The notes under the pieces were generated by a model that was not told where the DNA came from, ran no database searches, and saw nothing but the letters and a program-made list of their open reading frames with translations. A stretch of DNA of 64,000 nt from Nocardia alni (GTDB taxonomy: Bacteria > Actinomycetota > Actinomycetes > Mycobacteriales > Mycobacteriaceae). The translations under genes were made by a program, and so were the position numbers. Every line of letters begins with the position of its first letter. Position 1 is the first letter of the stretch. The stretch covers positions 1 through 64,000 of the forward strand of contig NZ_JAGPOX010000031.1 of assembly GCF_019038435.1 (NCBI RefSeq), read 5' to 3'. Below are positions 52,960 to 62,125 of this stretch, one piece after another.

Positions 52960-53559
52960 GGGAAGCGCTTGTTCGAGCGGCTGTCACAGCTACCGCCGAC
53001 GTTCACCGCGCACCTAGCGGCGGTCGTTGGGCTCTCTGCGCGTGATTTGGCGGCGCTGCGGGATGCAGGTGAGGTCGATGAGCTTTCGCATGGCGTTTAC
53101 CGGCGTGCTGACGCCGAGTCGACTGCGCACCTCGATCTGCTCGCTGTGTGCACACGAGCGCCGCGTGCGGTCGTGTGTGGGGAATCTGCTCTGAGTCTGC
53201 ACGAACTCATCGATGACATTCCGCACGAGGTTCGCATCGCCGTACCGCGTGGCAGCCACCGGCCTTCGATCAAGTACCCGCCCACCCGGGTCTCGCAGTA
53301 CGCAGTCGCTACCTTCGACTTCGCGATCGAACAGTTCGAGGTGGCGCCGGGAGAATCTGTTCAGGTCTACAGCGGAGCCCGGTCGATCGTCGATGCCATG
53401 CGCTCGAGGGGCGCGGAGGGACGTAGTCTCGCGCTATCCGCGCTCAACCGCTATCTGCGCCGTAGCGGTCAGCAGGGTGTCGCCGACCTCCAGCGCGCCG
53501 CACGTGAACTCGGTGGGATGTCCGTCCTCCGTCCAGCCATAGAAGCGGTGCTTGCCTGA
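52948..53559 (+). CDS. abiEi: AbiEi-type antitoxin (second system)
   Basis: The 203-residue protein has an N-terminal winged-helix domain (LPPTFTAHLAAVVGLSARDLAALRDAG) and the AbiEi core (GVYRRADAESTAHLDLLAVC; VVCGESALSLHEL; IVDAMRSRG; LNRYLRRSGQQG). It is only distantly like the first AbiEi in the window. ATG at 52948 (MTSSGKRLFERL) is preferred; ATG at 52903 would read through the inverted repeat. Its stop overlaps the toxin start (TGATG). Confidence 0.87.
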   Translation: MTSSGKRLFERLSQLPPTFTAHLAAVVGLSARDLAALRDAGEVDELSHGVYRRADAESTAHLDLLAVCTRAPRAVVCGESALSLHELIDDIPHEVRIAVPRGSHRPSIKYPPTRVSQYAVATFDFAIEQFEVAPGESVQVYSGARSIVDAMRSRGAEGRSLALSALNRYLRRSGQQGVADLQRAARELGGMSVLRPAIEAVLA

Positions 53560-54464
53560 TGCCGAATCCGACTCGCGATACGACCGCGGGCCGCGTTTAC
53601 AACGACCTGCGGAACCTGGCTCGCCGTAACGGCGCTCCCACAGACCAAGTCATGCTCGAATACCTGCTCGAACGCTTCCTCTACCGCATCAGTGTCCACC
53701 CGCTCGGCCAGCAGCACTTCGTCCTCAAAGGTGGCCTTCTGCTCGCCCAGTTCGGAGCGCGGCGTGTTACCCGCGATATCGACATACTTGGCCGGGCATT
53801 TCCTGGAGAGGAAGAGGAGATCATTCGTCGGATCACACAGATCGCTGGTACAGATGTCGATGATGGTGTGATCTTCGAATCCGACACTCTCACAACCGTG
53901 CCCATTCGTCAGGACGACGAGTACCACGGCCTGCGACTGGCCATGAATGCAACGCTCAGTCGCGCACGCCTGAAGCTACAACTCGACGTCAGCTTCGGCG
54001 ATCCCATCACTCCCTCCCCGGCACGGATCGAATACCCCCAATGTCTGACAGCGGCGACCTTCTCGCTCTACGGCTATCCGATTGCCACGGTCATCGCCGA
54101 AAAACTCTCTACTGCAATCGCTCTCGGCGATCTCAACACCCGAGATCGTGACTATGCGGACCTCCATCAGCTCATCACTCGTCACCAACTCGACGGCAAT
54201 GAACTAACCACCGCGCTGCACAACACCGCTAGCCACCGGGGCATCCAACTACGCTCACTCACCGACGCGATTTCTGATTTACCGGTTCGACGCCAAGCGC
54301 CTTACACCGCGTGGCGCCGCCGCCAAGGCGAAGCAGGCAAAAACTACCCCGACAACTTCACCGATCTCGTCGCCACCGTCATTGGTTTTGCCGACCTACT
54401 TACAGTCGATACGGCGCAAAACCTTAGATGGGATCCCACCACCCGAGCATGGCTGGCGAAGTAG
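53559..54464 (+). CDS. abiEii: AbiEii-type nucleotidyltransferase toxin (second system)
   Basis: The 301-residue protein has the AbiEii signature FVLKGGLLLAQFGARRVTRDIDILGR with the active-site Gly-Gly and Asp-X-Asp. It continues with RLKLQLDVSFGDP, IATVIAEKLSTAIALGDLNTRDRDYADLHQLI and a C-terminal helical part. Its differences from the first AbiEii indicate an independent acquisition rather than a duplication. Upstream overlap with the antitoxin shows one operon. Confidence 0.9.
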   Translation: MPNPTRDTTAGRVYNDLRNLARRNGAPTDQVMLEYLLERFLYRISVHPLGQQHFVLKGGLLLAQFGARRVTRDIDILGRAFPGEEEEIIRRITQIAGTDVDDGVIFESDTLTTVPIRQDDEYHGLRLAMNATLSRARLKLQLDVSFGDPITPSPARIEYPQCLTAATFSLYGYPIATVIAEKLSTAIALGDLNTRDRDYADLHQLITRHQLDGNELTTALHNTASHRGIQLRSLTDAISDLPVRRQAPYTAWRRRQGEAGKNYPDNFTDLVATVIGFADLLTVDTAQNLRWDPTTRAWLAK

Positions 54465-54501
54465 CCGAGGCCGAAATCGGCCTCGGCTCAGGCCGTTTCG
54501 A

Positions 54502-55542
54502 TTAGCCGCCGAAGCGGGCCAAGACCGAGGTGGCCTCCTGGGAGGCGGTGCCTTCCTGGGCGAGGTGGGCCATTTCGGGGGCGATTTCGCGGCCGTGGTG
54601 GGCCATGGCTTGGGCGTACAGGCGACCCGCGCGGTAGGAGGAACGGACCAGCGGCCCGGCCATGACGCCTGCGAAGCCGATTTCGGTGGCGACGCGGGAG
54701 TGTTCGACGAATTCTTCCGGCCTGACCCAGCGGTCGACCGGGTGGTGGCGGGGGGAGGGGCGCAGGTACTGGGTGATGGTGAGGATGTCGCAGCCGGCCT
54801 CGTGCAGGTCGCGCATTGCCTGGGTGACCTCTTCGGGGGTTTCGCCCATGCCGAGGATGAGGTTCGACTTGGTGACCAGGCCGGCCTCGCGGGCGGCGGT
54901 CAGGACCGACAGGGAGCGCTCGTAGCGGAATGCGGGGCGGATCCGCTTGAATACGCGCGGAACGGTTTCCAGGTTGTGCGCCAGCACCTCGGGGCGGGCC
55001 GAGAAGACCTCGGCCAGTTGCTCGGGCTTGGCGTTGAAGTCGGGGATCAGCAGTTCGACGCCGGTGTGCGGGTTGAGGCGCTTGATCGCGCGCACGGTTT
55101 CCGCGTACAGCCAGGCGCCGCCGTCGGGGAGGTCGTCGCGGGCCACGCCGGTGATCGTGGAATAGCGCAGGCCCATCGCCTGGACGCTCTCGGCTACCCG
55201 GCGCGGCTCGTCGCGGTCGAGTTCGTCGGGCTTGCCGGTGTCGATCTGGCAGAAGTCGCAGCGGCGGGTGCACTGCTCGCCGCCGATCAGGAACGTGGCC
55301 TCGCGGTCCTCCCAGCATTCGAAGATGTTGGGACAGCCCGCCTCCTCGCAGACCGTATGCAGCCCTTCGCGTTTGACCAGGCCCTTGAGCTCGGAGTACT
55401 CCGGGCCCATGGTGGCGCGGGTGCGGATCCACGCGGGTTTGCGCTCGATCGGGGTCTCGGCGTTGCGAGCTTCGATGCGGAGCAGTTTCCGGCCGTTGGG
55501 TGAAACCGGATTACTGGGTGTCGGGGTGTCGACGGAGGTCAC
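54502..55542 (-). CDS. lipA: Lipoyl synthase
   Basis: LipA is a radical SAM enzyme that inserts two sulphurs into octanoyl groups on lipoyl domains. The 346-residue protein has the auxiliary-cluster cysteines in CEEAGCPNIFEC and the radical SAM motif CTRRCDFC, then TGVARDDLPDGGA and LTITQYLRPS. The C-terminal RSSYRA motif holds the serine ligand. GTG start at 55542. It is next to lipB, with the lipoate-using E2 downstream in the neighbourhood. Confidence 0.97.
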   Translation of the reverse strand: MTSVDTPTPSNPVSPNGRKLLRIEARNAETPIERKPAWIRTRATMGPEYSELKGLVKREGLHTVCEEAGCPNIFECWEDREATFLIGGEQCTRRCDFCQIDTGKPDELDRDEPRRVAESVQAMGLRYSTITGVARDDLPDGGAWLYAETVRAIKRLNPHTGVELLIPDFNAKPEQLAEVFSARPEVLAHNLETVPRVFKRIRPAFRYERSLSVLTAAREAGLVTKSNLILGMGETPEEVTQAMRDLHEAGCDILTITQYLRPSPRHHPVDRWVRPEEFVEHSRVATEIGFAGVMAGPLVRSSYRAGRLYAQAMAHHGREIAPEMAHLAQEGTASQEATSVLARFGG

Positions 55543-55566
55543 TCGACCGATGCTACGCCAGCGATC

Positions 55567-56364
55567 TCAGCCCTCGGCTCCGGCTCCGATCGGTGTGACG
55601 TGCGCGATATCGTGATCGCAGATCGGCAGCTGACCGTCCAGGGCGCGCACGATCGCCTGGGACACCCGCGGCAGCACCTCGGTGACCGTGACGTCGCGGC
55701 CCAGTTCCCGGGACAGCGTCGTGACACCGGCGTCGCGGATACCGCACGGCACGATCGCGTCGAAACCGTCCATGGCGCAGTCGCAGTTGAGCGAGATGCC
55801 GTGCAGGGCAACGCCGCGTTCGACGCGCACGCCGATAGCGGCCACTTTGCGCTCGGGTTGCAGGGAGTTGGCCGGAATCCAGACGCCGGACCGTCCGGGC
55901 ACGCGACCGCACTGCACGCCCAGATCGGTGCACACGCAGATCAGCGCCTCCTCCAGCCGTCGCACGTAGTCGACGACGTCGACCGGCTCGGCCAGCCGCA
56001 CGATCGGATACCCGACCAACTGGCCCGGACCGTGCCAGGTCAGCTTGCCGCCGCGGTCGACCCGCACCACCGGACTGCCGTCGGACGGGCCGTCCTGCGG
56101 TTCGGTGCGGCGGCCCGCGGTGTAGACCGCGGGATGCTCGAGCAGCAGCAGGTGATCCTGCCCCTCGCCCCGCGCGCGCTCGGCGGCGATGGCGCGCTGC
56201 GTATCCCAGGCGCTCTGGTAGTCGACCCGCCCGAGGTAGTCGACGACGACCGGCGACTCGTCGAAACGCGCGGACTCGGTGAGCCGACGGGCGGGCGGGA
56301 TGACCGGAAGCGCGGAGGTGTCGGTTACGCCGGGCGACACTGCGCTGTTCGAAGGCTCACTCAC
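55567..56364 (-). CDS. lipB: Octanoyl-(acyl-carrier-protein):protein octanoyltransferase
   Basis: LipB transfers octanoyl from ACP to lipoyl domains. The 265-residue protein has LLLLEHPAVYTAGRR, RGGKLTWHGPGQLVGYPIV, the Lys motif ERKVAAIGVRVERGVALHG and the catalytic Cys in IVPCGIRDAGV. It has about 40 extra residues at the N-terminus compared with the core. GTG at 56364 overlaps the upstream acetyltransferase stop (GTGA). lipA follows after 24 bases. Confidence 0.96.
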   Translation of the reverse strand: MSEPSNSAVSPGVTDTSALPVIPPARRLTESARFDESPVVVDYLGRVDYQSAWDTQRAIAAERARGEGQDHLLLLEHPAVYTAGRRTEPQDGPSDGSPVVRVDRGGKLTWHGPGQLVGYPIVRLAEPVDVVDYVRRLEEALICVCTDLGVQCGRVPGRSGVWIPANSLQPERKVAAIGVRVERGVALHGISLNCDCAMDGFDAIVPCGIRDAGVTTLSRELGRDVTVTEVLPRVSQAIVRALDGQLPICDHDIAHVTPIGAGAEG

Positions 56365-56927
56365 GACGCGAACGTTACTTTATCGTGACCGGAATCAACG
56401 ACATCCGTGGTGGCCAGTGTGAGCTGCATCAAAGTGAGATCCATCCATCGATCGAACTTGTGACCCACTTCCGGGAGTACCCCCACGGTGCGGAAGCCGA
56501 ACTTCTCGTGCAATGTGATGGACGTCGTATTGGACGATTCGATCGCGGCGATCACCGCGTGCACCGTGCCGGCCCCGCGGGCTCGTTCGAGCAGCTCGGT
56601 CAGCAGGGCCGTGGCGATGCCGAGGCGCTGGAACCCCGGGGCCACATACACCGAATTCTCCACGCTGAAGCGGTATCCGGACTTGGGCCGCCACTGGCCG
56701 TAACTGGCGTATCCGGCCACGGTGCCGTCGATATCGGCGACCAGCACCGGGAAGCCGCCCGCCGTGCGCGTGCGCCACCAGGCGAGCCGCTCGTCGAGGC
56801 CGACCGGTTCGGTATCCCAGATCGCGGTGGTCTCGGCGATCGCGGTGTTGTGGATCGTCAGGATCTCCGGCAGGTCCGTCTCCCGGGCGTCGCGAATCGA
56901 TACCGCCTGTTGCTGCGCAGTCACCAC
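56361..56927 (-). CDS. GNAT family N-acetyltransferase, phosphinothricin acetyltransferase-like
   Basis: The 188-residue protein resembles the Pat/Bar (MnaT) group: IRDARETDLPEILTIHN, FPVLVADIDGTVAGYASYG, SVYVAPGFQRLGIATALL (acetyl-CoA loop) and HEKFGFRTVGVLPEVGHKF, DRWMDLTLMQ. Relatives acetylate methionine sulfoximine, phosphinothricin or amino acids. A link to the nearby glutamine synthetase genes is attractive but unproven. GTG start; stop overlaps lipB. Confidence 0.9.
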   Translation of the reverse strand: MVTAQQQAVSIRDARETDLPEILTIHNTAIAETTAIWDTEPVGLDERLAWWRTRTAGGFPVLVADIDGTVAGYASYGQWRPKSGYRFSVENSVYVAPGFQRLGIATALLTELLERARGAGTVHAVIAAIESSNTTSITLHEKFGFRTVGVLPEVGHKFDRWMDLTLMQLTLATTDVVDSGHDKVTFAS

Positions 56928-57044
56928 CCAACGGTAGCCGGGGCTCCGTAATCCCCGAACTCCCCTGATTCGGTAGTGAGCAACATCATCCGGACGATCG
57001 CGGAACAGAACGGATCCGCCGTGCGCCGATAGGCGAGAAACGGG

Positions 57045-57935
57045 TCAGCGCTGGAAGACCGAGGTGAGGGCCTGCCCGATGGTGCGATGCTGGAACTCGT
57101 ATCCCGCTTGTTCGAGAGCGGCGGGGATGGCTCGGGGGCCGTGCAGAATCGCCTCGTCGGCGAATTCGCCGACCACCGCGCGCAGTGCGATCGAGGGCAC
57201 CACCAGTGCGGCGGGGCGGTGCATGATCCGGGCCAGGGCCCGGGTGAATTCGGCGTTGGTCACCGGTGCGGGACCGGTCGTATTCACCGGACCGGACACC
57301 GATTCGTGGGTGAGGGCGAACAGAATCGCGCCGATCTCGTCGGCCAGGGAGATCCACGGCATGTACTGGCGGCCGTTCCCGAGCCGGCCGCCCAGCCCCA
57401 GGGAGTACAGCGGCTCGAGCATCTTCAGCAGGCCGCCGTGCCGGGACAGCACCAGCGCGCTGCGCAGCCGCACCACGCGCGTCCCCGCGGCGGCCGCGGG
57501 CTGTGTCGCGTTCTCCCAGTCGCGGCACAGGGTGCTCAGGAAACCCGTTCCGGGCGGAGAGGTTTCGGTGACCACCCGGTCGCCCGTGCCGTCGTAGTAG
57601 CTCACGCCGCTGGCGTTGATCAGCGTCGGCACCCCCGCCGCGGCGACCGCGCCGGCCAGCACATCGGTCGGGGTGATCCGGCTGTCCCGCAGCTCCTGTT
57701 TGTAGCTGCCGTTCCAGCGCCGGCTCCCGATACCGGCGCCGCAGAGGTTGACCACGGCGTCCGCGCCCCGCAGGGCCCGCTCGGGCACCTGCGCCCGGGC
57801 GGGATCCCAGCCGAACTCGTCCGGGGCGGCGGCGGGGCGCCGCACCAGACGGCCGACCTCGTGCCCGTCCCGGCGCAGCGCCGCCACCAGGGCCGTGCCG
57901 ATGAAACCGGACGACCCCGCGACCACAACCCTCAT
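57045..57935 (-). CDS. TIGR01777 family NAD-dependent epimerase-like protein
   Basis: The 296-residue protein has a Rossmann motif VVVAGSSGFIGTALVAALR, then VVNLCGAGIGSRRWNGSYK, LINASGVSYYDGTGDR and the C-terminal DUF1731 (PSIALRAVVGEFADEAIL). This is Rv2216, and the family (YfcH/SULA-like) has no proven reaction. The characteristic Ser-X-Tyr-Tyr replaces the usual YxxxK. It follows the E2 gene by three bases on the same strand. Confidence 0.92.
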   Translation of the reverse strand: MRVVVAGSSGFIGTALVAALRRDGHEVGRLVRRPAAAPDEFGWDPARAQVPERALRGADAVVNLCGAGIGSRRWNGSYKQELRDSRITPTDVLAGAVAAAGVPTLINASGVSYYDGTGDRVVTETSPPGTGFLSTLCRDWENATQPAAAAGTRVVRLRSALVLSRHGGLLKMLEPLYSLGLGGRLGNGRQYMPWISLADEIGAILFALTHESVSGPVNTTGPAPVTNAEFTRALARIMHRPAALVVPSIALRAVVGEFADEAILHGPRAIPAALEQAGYEFQHRTIGQALTSVFQR

Positions 57936-57938
57936 GCG

Positions 57939-59729
57939 TTACAGACCGAGATCGGCCTCGAACGCGGCCTCTTCCAGGCGGTGCCGGATGGTGGTGAGGA
58001 AGCGTCCGGCGTCGGCGCCGTCGATCAGCCGGTGGTCGTAGGTCAGCGGCAGATAGCACATCGAGCGGATGCCGATGAACTCGTCGCCGTTGTCCGAGAT
58101 CACCATGGGCCGCTTGACGATCGCGCCGGTGCCCAGCATCGCCGCCTGCGGCGGGACCAGGATCGGAGTGTCGAACAACGCGCCCTGGCTGCCGATGTTG
58201 GTGATCGTGAAGGTGCCTCCGGCCAGCTCGTCCGGCTTCAGGCCGCCGGTGCGGGCGCGGTTGGCGATATCGGCGATCGCGCGGGCCAGGCCCGCCAGCG
58301 ACAGGTCGCTGGCGTTGTGGATGATCGGGGAGAGCAGGCCCTGCTCGGTGTCCACCGCGATGCCCAGGTGCACGGCCGAGTGGTAGGTGACCTCCTTGGT
58401 CTCCTGGTTGTAGGAGGCGTTGACGTTCGGGTGCACGCCCAGCGCCTCGACCGCGGCCTTGGCGAAGAACGGCAGGAAGGTCAGGTTCACGCCCTCGCGA
58501 TCGGCGAACGCGGCCTTGGCCTTTCCGCGCAGCGCGGCGATCTTGGTCACGTCGGCCTCGTGGGTCTGGGTGAGCTGCGCGGTGGTCTGCAGCGACTCCA
58601 GGGTCTTGGCCGCGGTGATCTGGCGGATGCGGTTGGCCTTCTGGGTGGTTCCGCGCAGCGCCTGCAGCGCCGGACGCACGCCGACCGGAGCGGAGGGAGC
58701 CTTCGGCGCGGCGGCAGCGGCCGGAGCCGGGGCCGCGGCCGCGGCGGGGGCCTTGGTGGCCTCGGCGGCAGCCAGGACGTCCTGCTTGCGGATGCGTCCG
58801 CCGACGCCGGAACCCGTGAGGGCGGCGAGGTCGACGTTGTTCTCCGCGGCCAGCTTTCGGACCAGCGGGGTCACGTACGGGGCGTCGGAACTGCCGTTGC
58901 CGGAGGCGGCGTGGGCGGGAGCAGCGGCGGGCGCGGGAGCCGGGGCCGGTGCGGGAGCCGGCGCAGGCGCGGGAGCCGGGGCGGCGGCCGCAGGTGCGGG
59001 CGCTGGAGCAGGTGCGGGCGCTGGAGCAGGGGCAGGTGCTGGAGCAGGGGCCGGTGCCGGGGCAGGTGCGGGAGCCGGCGCGGCCGCAGGGGCGCCGCTG
59101 CCGATCACACCCAGCTGACCGCCGACCGCGACGACATCGTCCTCGTTCGCAGTGATCTCCAGCAAGGTTCCGGCGACCGGCGACGGGATCTCCGTATCGA
59201 CCTTGTCGGTGGACACCTCGAGTAGCGGCTCATCCACCGCAACCGAATCGCCGACCTGCTTGAGCCAGCGAGTGACGGTGCCCTCTGTCACGGACTCGCC
59301 GAGTTCGGGCATCTTGACCGAGGTGCCGGAGTCACCGCTCGATGCCTGCGCCTGGGCAGCCGGGGCCGGTGCGGGCGCGGCGGGCTGGGGCGCGGGGGCC
59401 GGAGCCTCGGGCTGCGCCTGGGCCTGCGGCTGCGCCGGGGCCTCGGCCTGCGGTGCGGGCGCGGCCGGTGCGGGCGCCGAGGCGGCCTCGTCGGCGGTGC
59501 CGATCACACCGAGCTCGCCGCCGACCTCGACGACGTCGTCCTCTTTGGCCACGATCTTGGTGAGCACACCGGCGGTAGGCGCGGGGATCTCGGTGTCGAC
59601 CTTGTCGGTGGACACCTCGAGCAACGGCTCGTCGACCTCGACCGTGTCTCCTTCCTGCTTCAGCCACCTGGTCACAGTGCCCTCGGTGACGCTCTCACCA
59701 AGGGCCGGCATCTGGACGGAGAAGGCCAT
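57939..59729 (-). CDS. dlaT: 2-oxoacid dehydrogenase E2, two lipoyl domains (DlaT/SucB type)
   Basis: This is a dihydrolipoamide acyltransferase of 596 residues, shared in mycobacteria by pyruvate and branched-chain complexes. Two lipoyl domains (about residues 1-78 and 137-215) each have STDKVDTEIP with the lipoyl Lys. A long Ala-Pro linker (about residues 220-275) precedes the peripheral subunit-binding domain (VTPLVRKLAAENNVDLAALTG). The C-terminal catalytic domain ends with LTYDHRLIDGADAGRFL. lipA and lipB are nearby, supporting cofactor supply. Confidence 0.95.
   Translation of the reverse strand: MAFSVQMPALGESVTEGTVTRWLKQEGDTVEVDEPLLEVSTDKVDTEIPAPTAGVLTKIVAKEDDVVEVGGELGVIGTADEAASAPAPAAPAPQAEAPAQPQAQAQPEAPAPAPQPAAPAPAPAAQAQASSGDSGTSVKMPELGESVTEGTVTRWLKQVGDSVAVDEPLLEVSTDKVDTEIPSPVAGTLLEITANEDDVVAVGGQLGVIGSGAPAAAPAPAPAPAPAPAPAPAPAPAPAPAPAPAPAAAAPAPAPAPAPAPAPAPAPAAAPAHAASGNGSSDAPYVTPLVRKLAAENNVDLAALTGSGVGGRIRKQDVLAAAEATKAPAAAAAPAPAAAAAPKAPSAPVGVRPALQALRGTTQKANRIRQITAAKTLESLQTTAQLTQTHEADVTKIAALRGKAKAAFADREGVNLTFLPFFAKAAVEALGVHPNVNASYNQETKEVTYHSAVHLGIAVDTEQGLLSPIIHNASDLSLAGLARAIADIANRARTGGLKPDELAGGTFTITNIGSQGALFDTPILVPPQAAMLGTGAIVKRPMVISDNGDEFIGIRSMCYLPLTYDHRLIDGADAGRFLTTIRHRLEEAAFEADLGL
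58900..59090 (-). repeat. (Ala-Pro)n linker-coding low-complexity repeat
   Basis: GC-rich hexanucleotide-like repeats encode long Ala-Pro dipeptide runs in the flexible linker of the E2 protein. The length is likely to vary between strains through slippage. Confidence 0.7.
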
Positions 59730-60144
59730 GTCCGTTGACTCCTATAACTGCTCGACGGGTCTACAACAGTTGTCTCTCGGTGGTCGCTCACCGCGGGTCG
59801 CGGCAGATGTGGCGAGTCTATGCGGTAGATGCGCCGGGCCCTCGGCGGTCGTATGAACTCCCGCCGCAGAGTCCGGAACGCACCGGCCGCTGCCCCGCCA
59901 CCGAACGTTGTGTGGCACCGGAGATCCGTGTGGTTCTTGTTCCAGCTGTCCATCCTTGCACTCGCCGCCTCGGCACGTACCACAGGGCGTGTCGTGTCCC
60001 ATGGTTTGCGCCGTCGGTCCATGTGCCCGGGTCGCCCTCAGCCCCGTCACAGGGGATGCTGGCACCATCGATGCATCGGGTGAGCGAAAGGAGCCGTGGA
60101 CAGTACGCGGCGGGCCCGATGTTCGGAGCAGGAGGTACGCGGGA
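59730..60144. other. 415-bp intergenic region upstream of E2 and the small gene
   Basis: Divergent promoters for the E2 gene and the plus-strand gene must lie here. Short frames are present but none has a good start site and coding look. No repeat or RNA gene is recognised. Confidence 0.4.
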
Positions 60145-60483
60145 ATGGGCTTGCTGGATCGTGTCCGTCAGGTGCGCGGGCCGGGCGGGAGCGATTCCCG
60201 GTATCTGGCCGACTGGGTGCGCTCCCATACCGGTGTCGAGGCGTACGTCGAACCCAGGACCACGGTGACCGATGTCACGGTGTGCCTGGTGGCCCATGAC
60301 GGTGAGTGGACCCGCCGGGTTGTGGGGGAGCGGGGCGCGCATCGGCTGTCGGGCTGGCTCGGCATCCCCGTCTACGACGTGCGCCGCACCGGCTACCCCC
60401 AGCGCATGCGCGATCACGACGCGCGCCGCCGGATAGAGCGCAAACACGCGCTGGAGCGGGAGTTGCGCGGCTTCGGCGACTGA
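60145..60483 (+). CDS. Conserved hypothetical protein (112 aa)
   Basis: The small soluble protein has AYVEPRTTVTDVTVCLVAHD and WTRRVVGERGAHRLSGWLGI, with a basic C-terminal helix (RRRIERKHALERELRG). It looks like the actinobacterial oxidoreductase-annotated small proteins near sucB/pepA, for which no activity is proven. AGGAGG lies nine bases before the ATG. It is divergent from the E2 gene and convergent with pepA. Confidence 0.75.
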   Translation: MGLLDRVRQVRGPGGSDSRYLADWVRSHTGVEAYVEPRTTVTDVTVCLVAHDGEWTRRVVGERGAHRLSGWLGIPVYDVRRTGYPQRMRDHDARRRIERKHALERELRGFGD

Positions 60484-60527
60484 AAGGCTCGCGGAGTGAT
60501 ATCTCCGCGAGCCCTACGCCGTAACCG

Positions 60528-62054
60528 CTATTCGGCCGAGATGTCGTCCAGCACCGAGATCAGCGTCCGCACCGGAACGCCGGTGCCGCCCTTGGGCACA
60601 TAACCGAACGGACTGCCGGTGTTGTATGCCGGTCCGGCGACATCCAGATGGGCCCACTGCACGCCCTCGGCCACGAACTCCTTCAGGTACAGCCCGGCCA
60701 CCAGCATGCCGCCGAAACGATGCGGGGAGACGTTGGCCAGGTCGGCGACCTTGGAGTTGATGTCGGCGCGCAGTTCCGCGGGTAGTGGCATGGCCCAGCC
60801 GTTCTCGCCGACCTTCCGGGAGATCTCGGCGACCCGGTCGCGGAACTCCTCGGTGCCCATCACGCCCGGGGTGCGGGTGCCCAGCGCGACCAGTTGCGCG
60901 CCGGTGAGGGTGGCCACGTCGATCAGGTAGTCGGGATCGTCCTCGCAGGCCCGCACGATCGCGTCGGCCAGGACCAGGCGTCCCTCGGCGTCGGTGTTGA
61001 TCACCTCGATCGTGGTGCCGCCGTACTGGGTGAGCACATCGCCCGGGCGCTGCGCGGTGGCCGAGGGCATGTTCTCGGCCATGGGCACCGTCGCGGTCAC
61101 GGTGAGCGGGAGCCCCAGCTTGGCCGCCGCGATGGTGGCCGCGATGACCGCCGCCGCGCCGCCCATATCGGAGGTCATGTCCTGCATATTGGCGGCGGGC
61201 TTGATGGAGATGCCGCCGGTGTCGAAGGTGATCCCCTTGCCGACCAGCGCGACCTTCTTCGCCCCGCCGACGTGGGTGAGACGGATCAGCCGCGGCGGGC
61301 GCGAGGAGCCCTTGCCGACGCCGATGATGCCGCCGTAACCGCCTGCCGCCAAAGCCTTTTCGTCGAAGACCTCGACCTGCAGCCCGGCCGCTTCGGCCAG
61401 AGCCTTGGCGCGGTCGGCGAATTCGGCGGGGTAGAGGTGGCTCGGCGGGGTGTTGACGAAGTCGCGCGCCAGGGCGACGGCCTCGGCGACCTCGCGGGCG
61501 TGGCGGAACTCCGCATCGGCTGTCTCGTTGCCGGGATCGGCGACCAGCAGCTCGACCCGGGCGACCGGCTGTTCATCCGGCTTGGGCGCGGACTTGCCCG
61601 ACTTGAACGCGGTGAAGGAGTACGCGCCCAGAAAGAAGCCCTCGGCGGCCGGACCGGTCGCGAGCAGCGACAGCGTGCTCACCGCGCGGCGCACGCCGGC
61701 CAACGATCGCGCCGCGACACCGGCCGAGCGGCGCACCTGCTCGGCATTGATCTTCTCCGTCGACCCGAGCCCGACCGCCAGCACGCTGGTCACTCCGGAC
61801 AGTCCGGCGGGCGCCGGGATGCGGGTGAGCTCCTCGCTCTTGCCCTTCGCCCCGACCGCGCGCAGATTCTCCAGCACTGTGGCCAGCACGTCGGCGCCGA
61901 TCGCGCCGGTGACGAACGCGTCGTCGCTCCCGGCCGCGAGGGTCGGGCCGTCCTCACCGATGACCACGCCGATGACCAGCACATCGGTAGCGGGACTGAG
62001 GGAATCGACCAGAGCCAGGTCCGGTCCGAGCGAACGGTCTGCAACAGCTGTCAT
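60528..62054 (-). CDS. pepA: Leucyl aminopeptidase (M17)
   Basis: The M17 enzyme removes N-terminal amino acids with a two-metal centre. The 508-residue protein has LVGKGITFDTGGISIKP (metal Lys and Asp), MTSDMGGAAAV, the signature NTDAEGRLVLADA and the carbonate-binding Arg in it. The C-terminal PFGYVPKGGTGVPVRTL completes the fold. ATG at 62054 is used. It corresponds to Rv2213 (PepB). Confidence 0.95.
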   Translation of the reverse strand: MTAVADRSLGPDLALVDSLSPATDVLVIGVVIGEDGPTLAAGSDDAFVTGAIGADVLATVLENLRAVGAKGKSEELTRIPAPAGLSGVTSVLAVGLGSTEKINAEQVRRSAGVAARSLAGVRRAVSTLSLLATGPAAEGFFLGAYSFTAFKSGKSAPKPDEQPVARVELLVADPGNETADAEFRHAREVAEAVALARDFVNTPPSHLYPAEFADRAKALAEAAGLQVEVFDEKALAAGGYGGIIGVGKGSSRPPRLIRLTHVGGAKKVALVGKGITFDTGGISIKPAANMQDMTSDMGGAAAVIAATIAAAKLGLPLTVTATVPMAENMPSATAQRPGDVLTQYGGTTIEVINTDAEGRLVLADAIVRACEDDPDYLIDVATLTGAQLVALGTRTPGVMGTEEFRDRVAEISRKVGENGWAMPLPAELRADINSKVADLANVSPHRFGGMLVAGLYLKEFVAEGVQWAHLDVAGPAYNTGSPFGYVPKGGTGVPVRTLISVLDDISAE

Positions 62055-62125
62055 GCGGACCAATCTACTGGTGATCACTTCCGCGCCAGGCTCACCGCGG
62101 CCGCCCCACCGGATAGGGTTGCCGC

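Noticed and set aside
58420..59118. Ala/Gly-rich plus-strand frame resembling a PE_PGRS-like protein
   Set aside because: It is the complement of the E2 Ala-Pro linker, not a gene.
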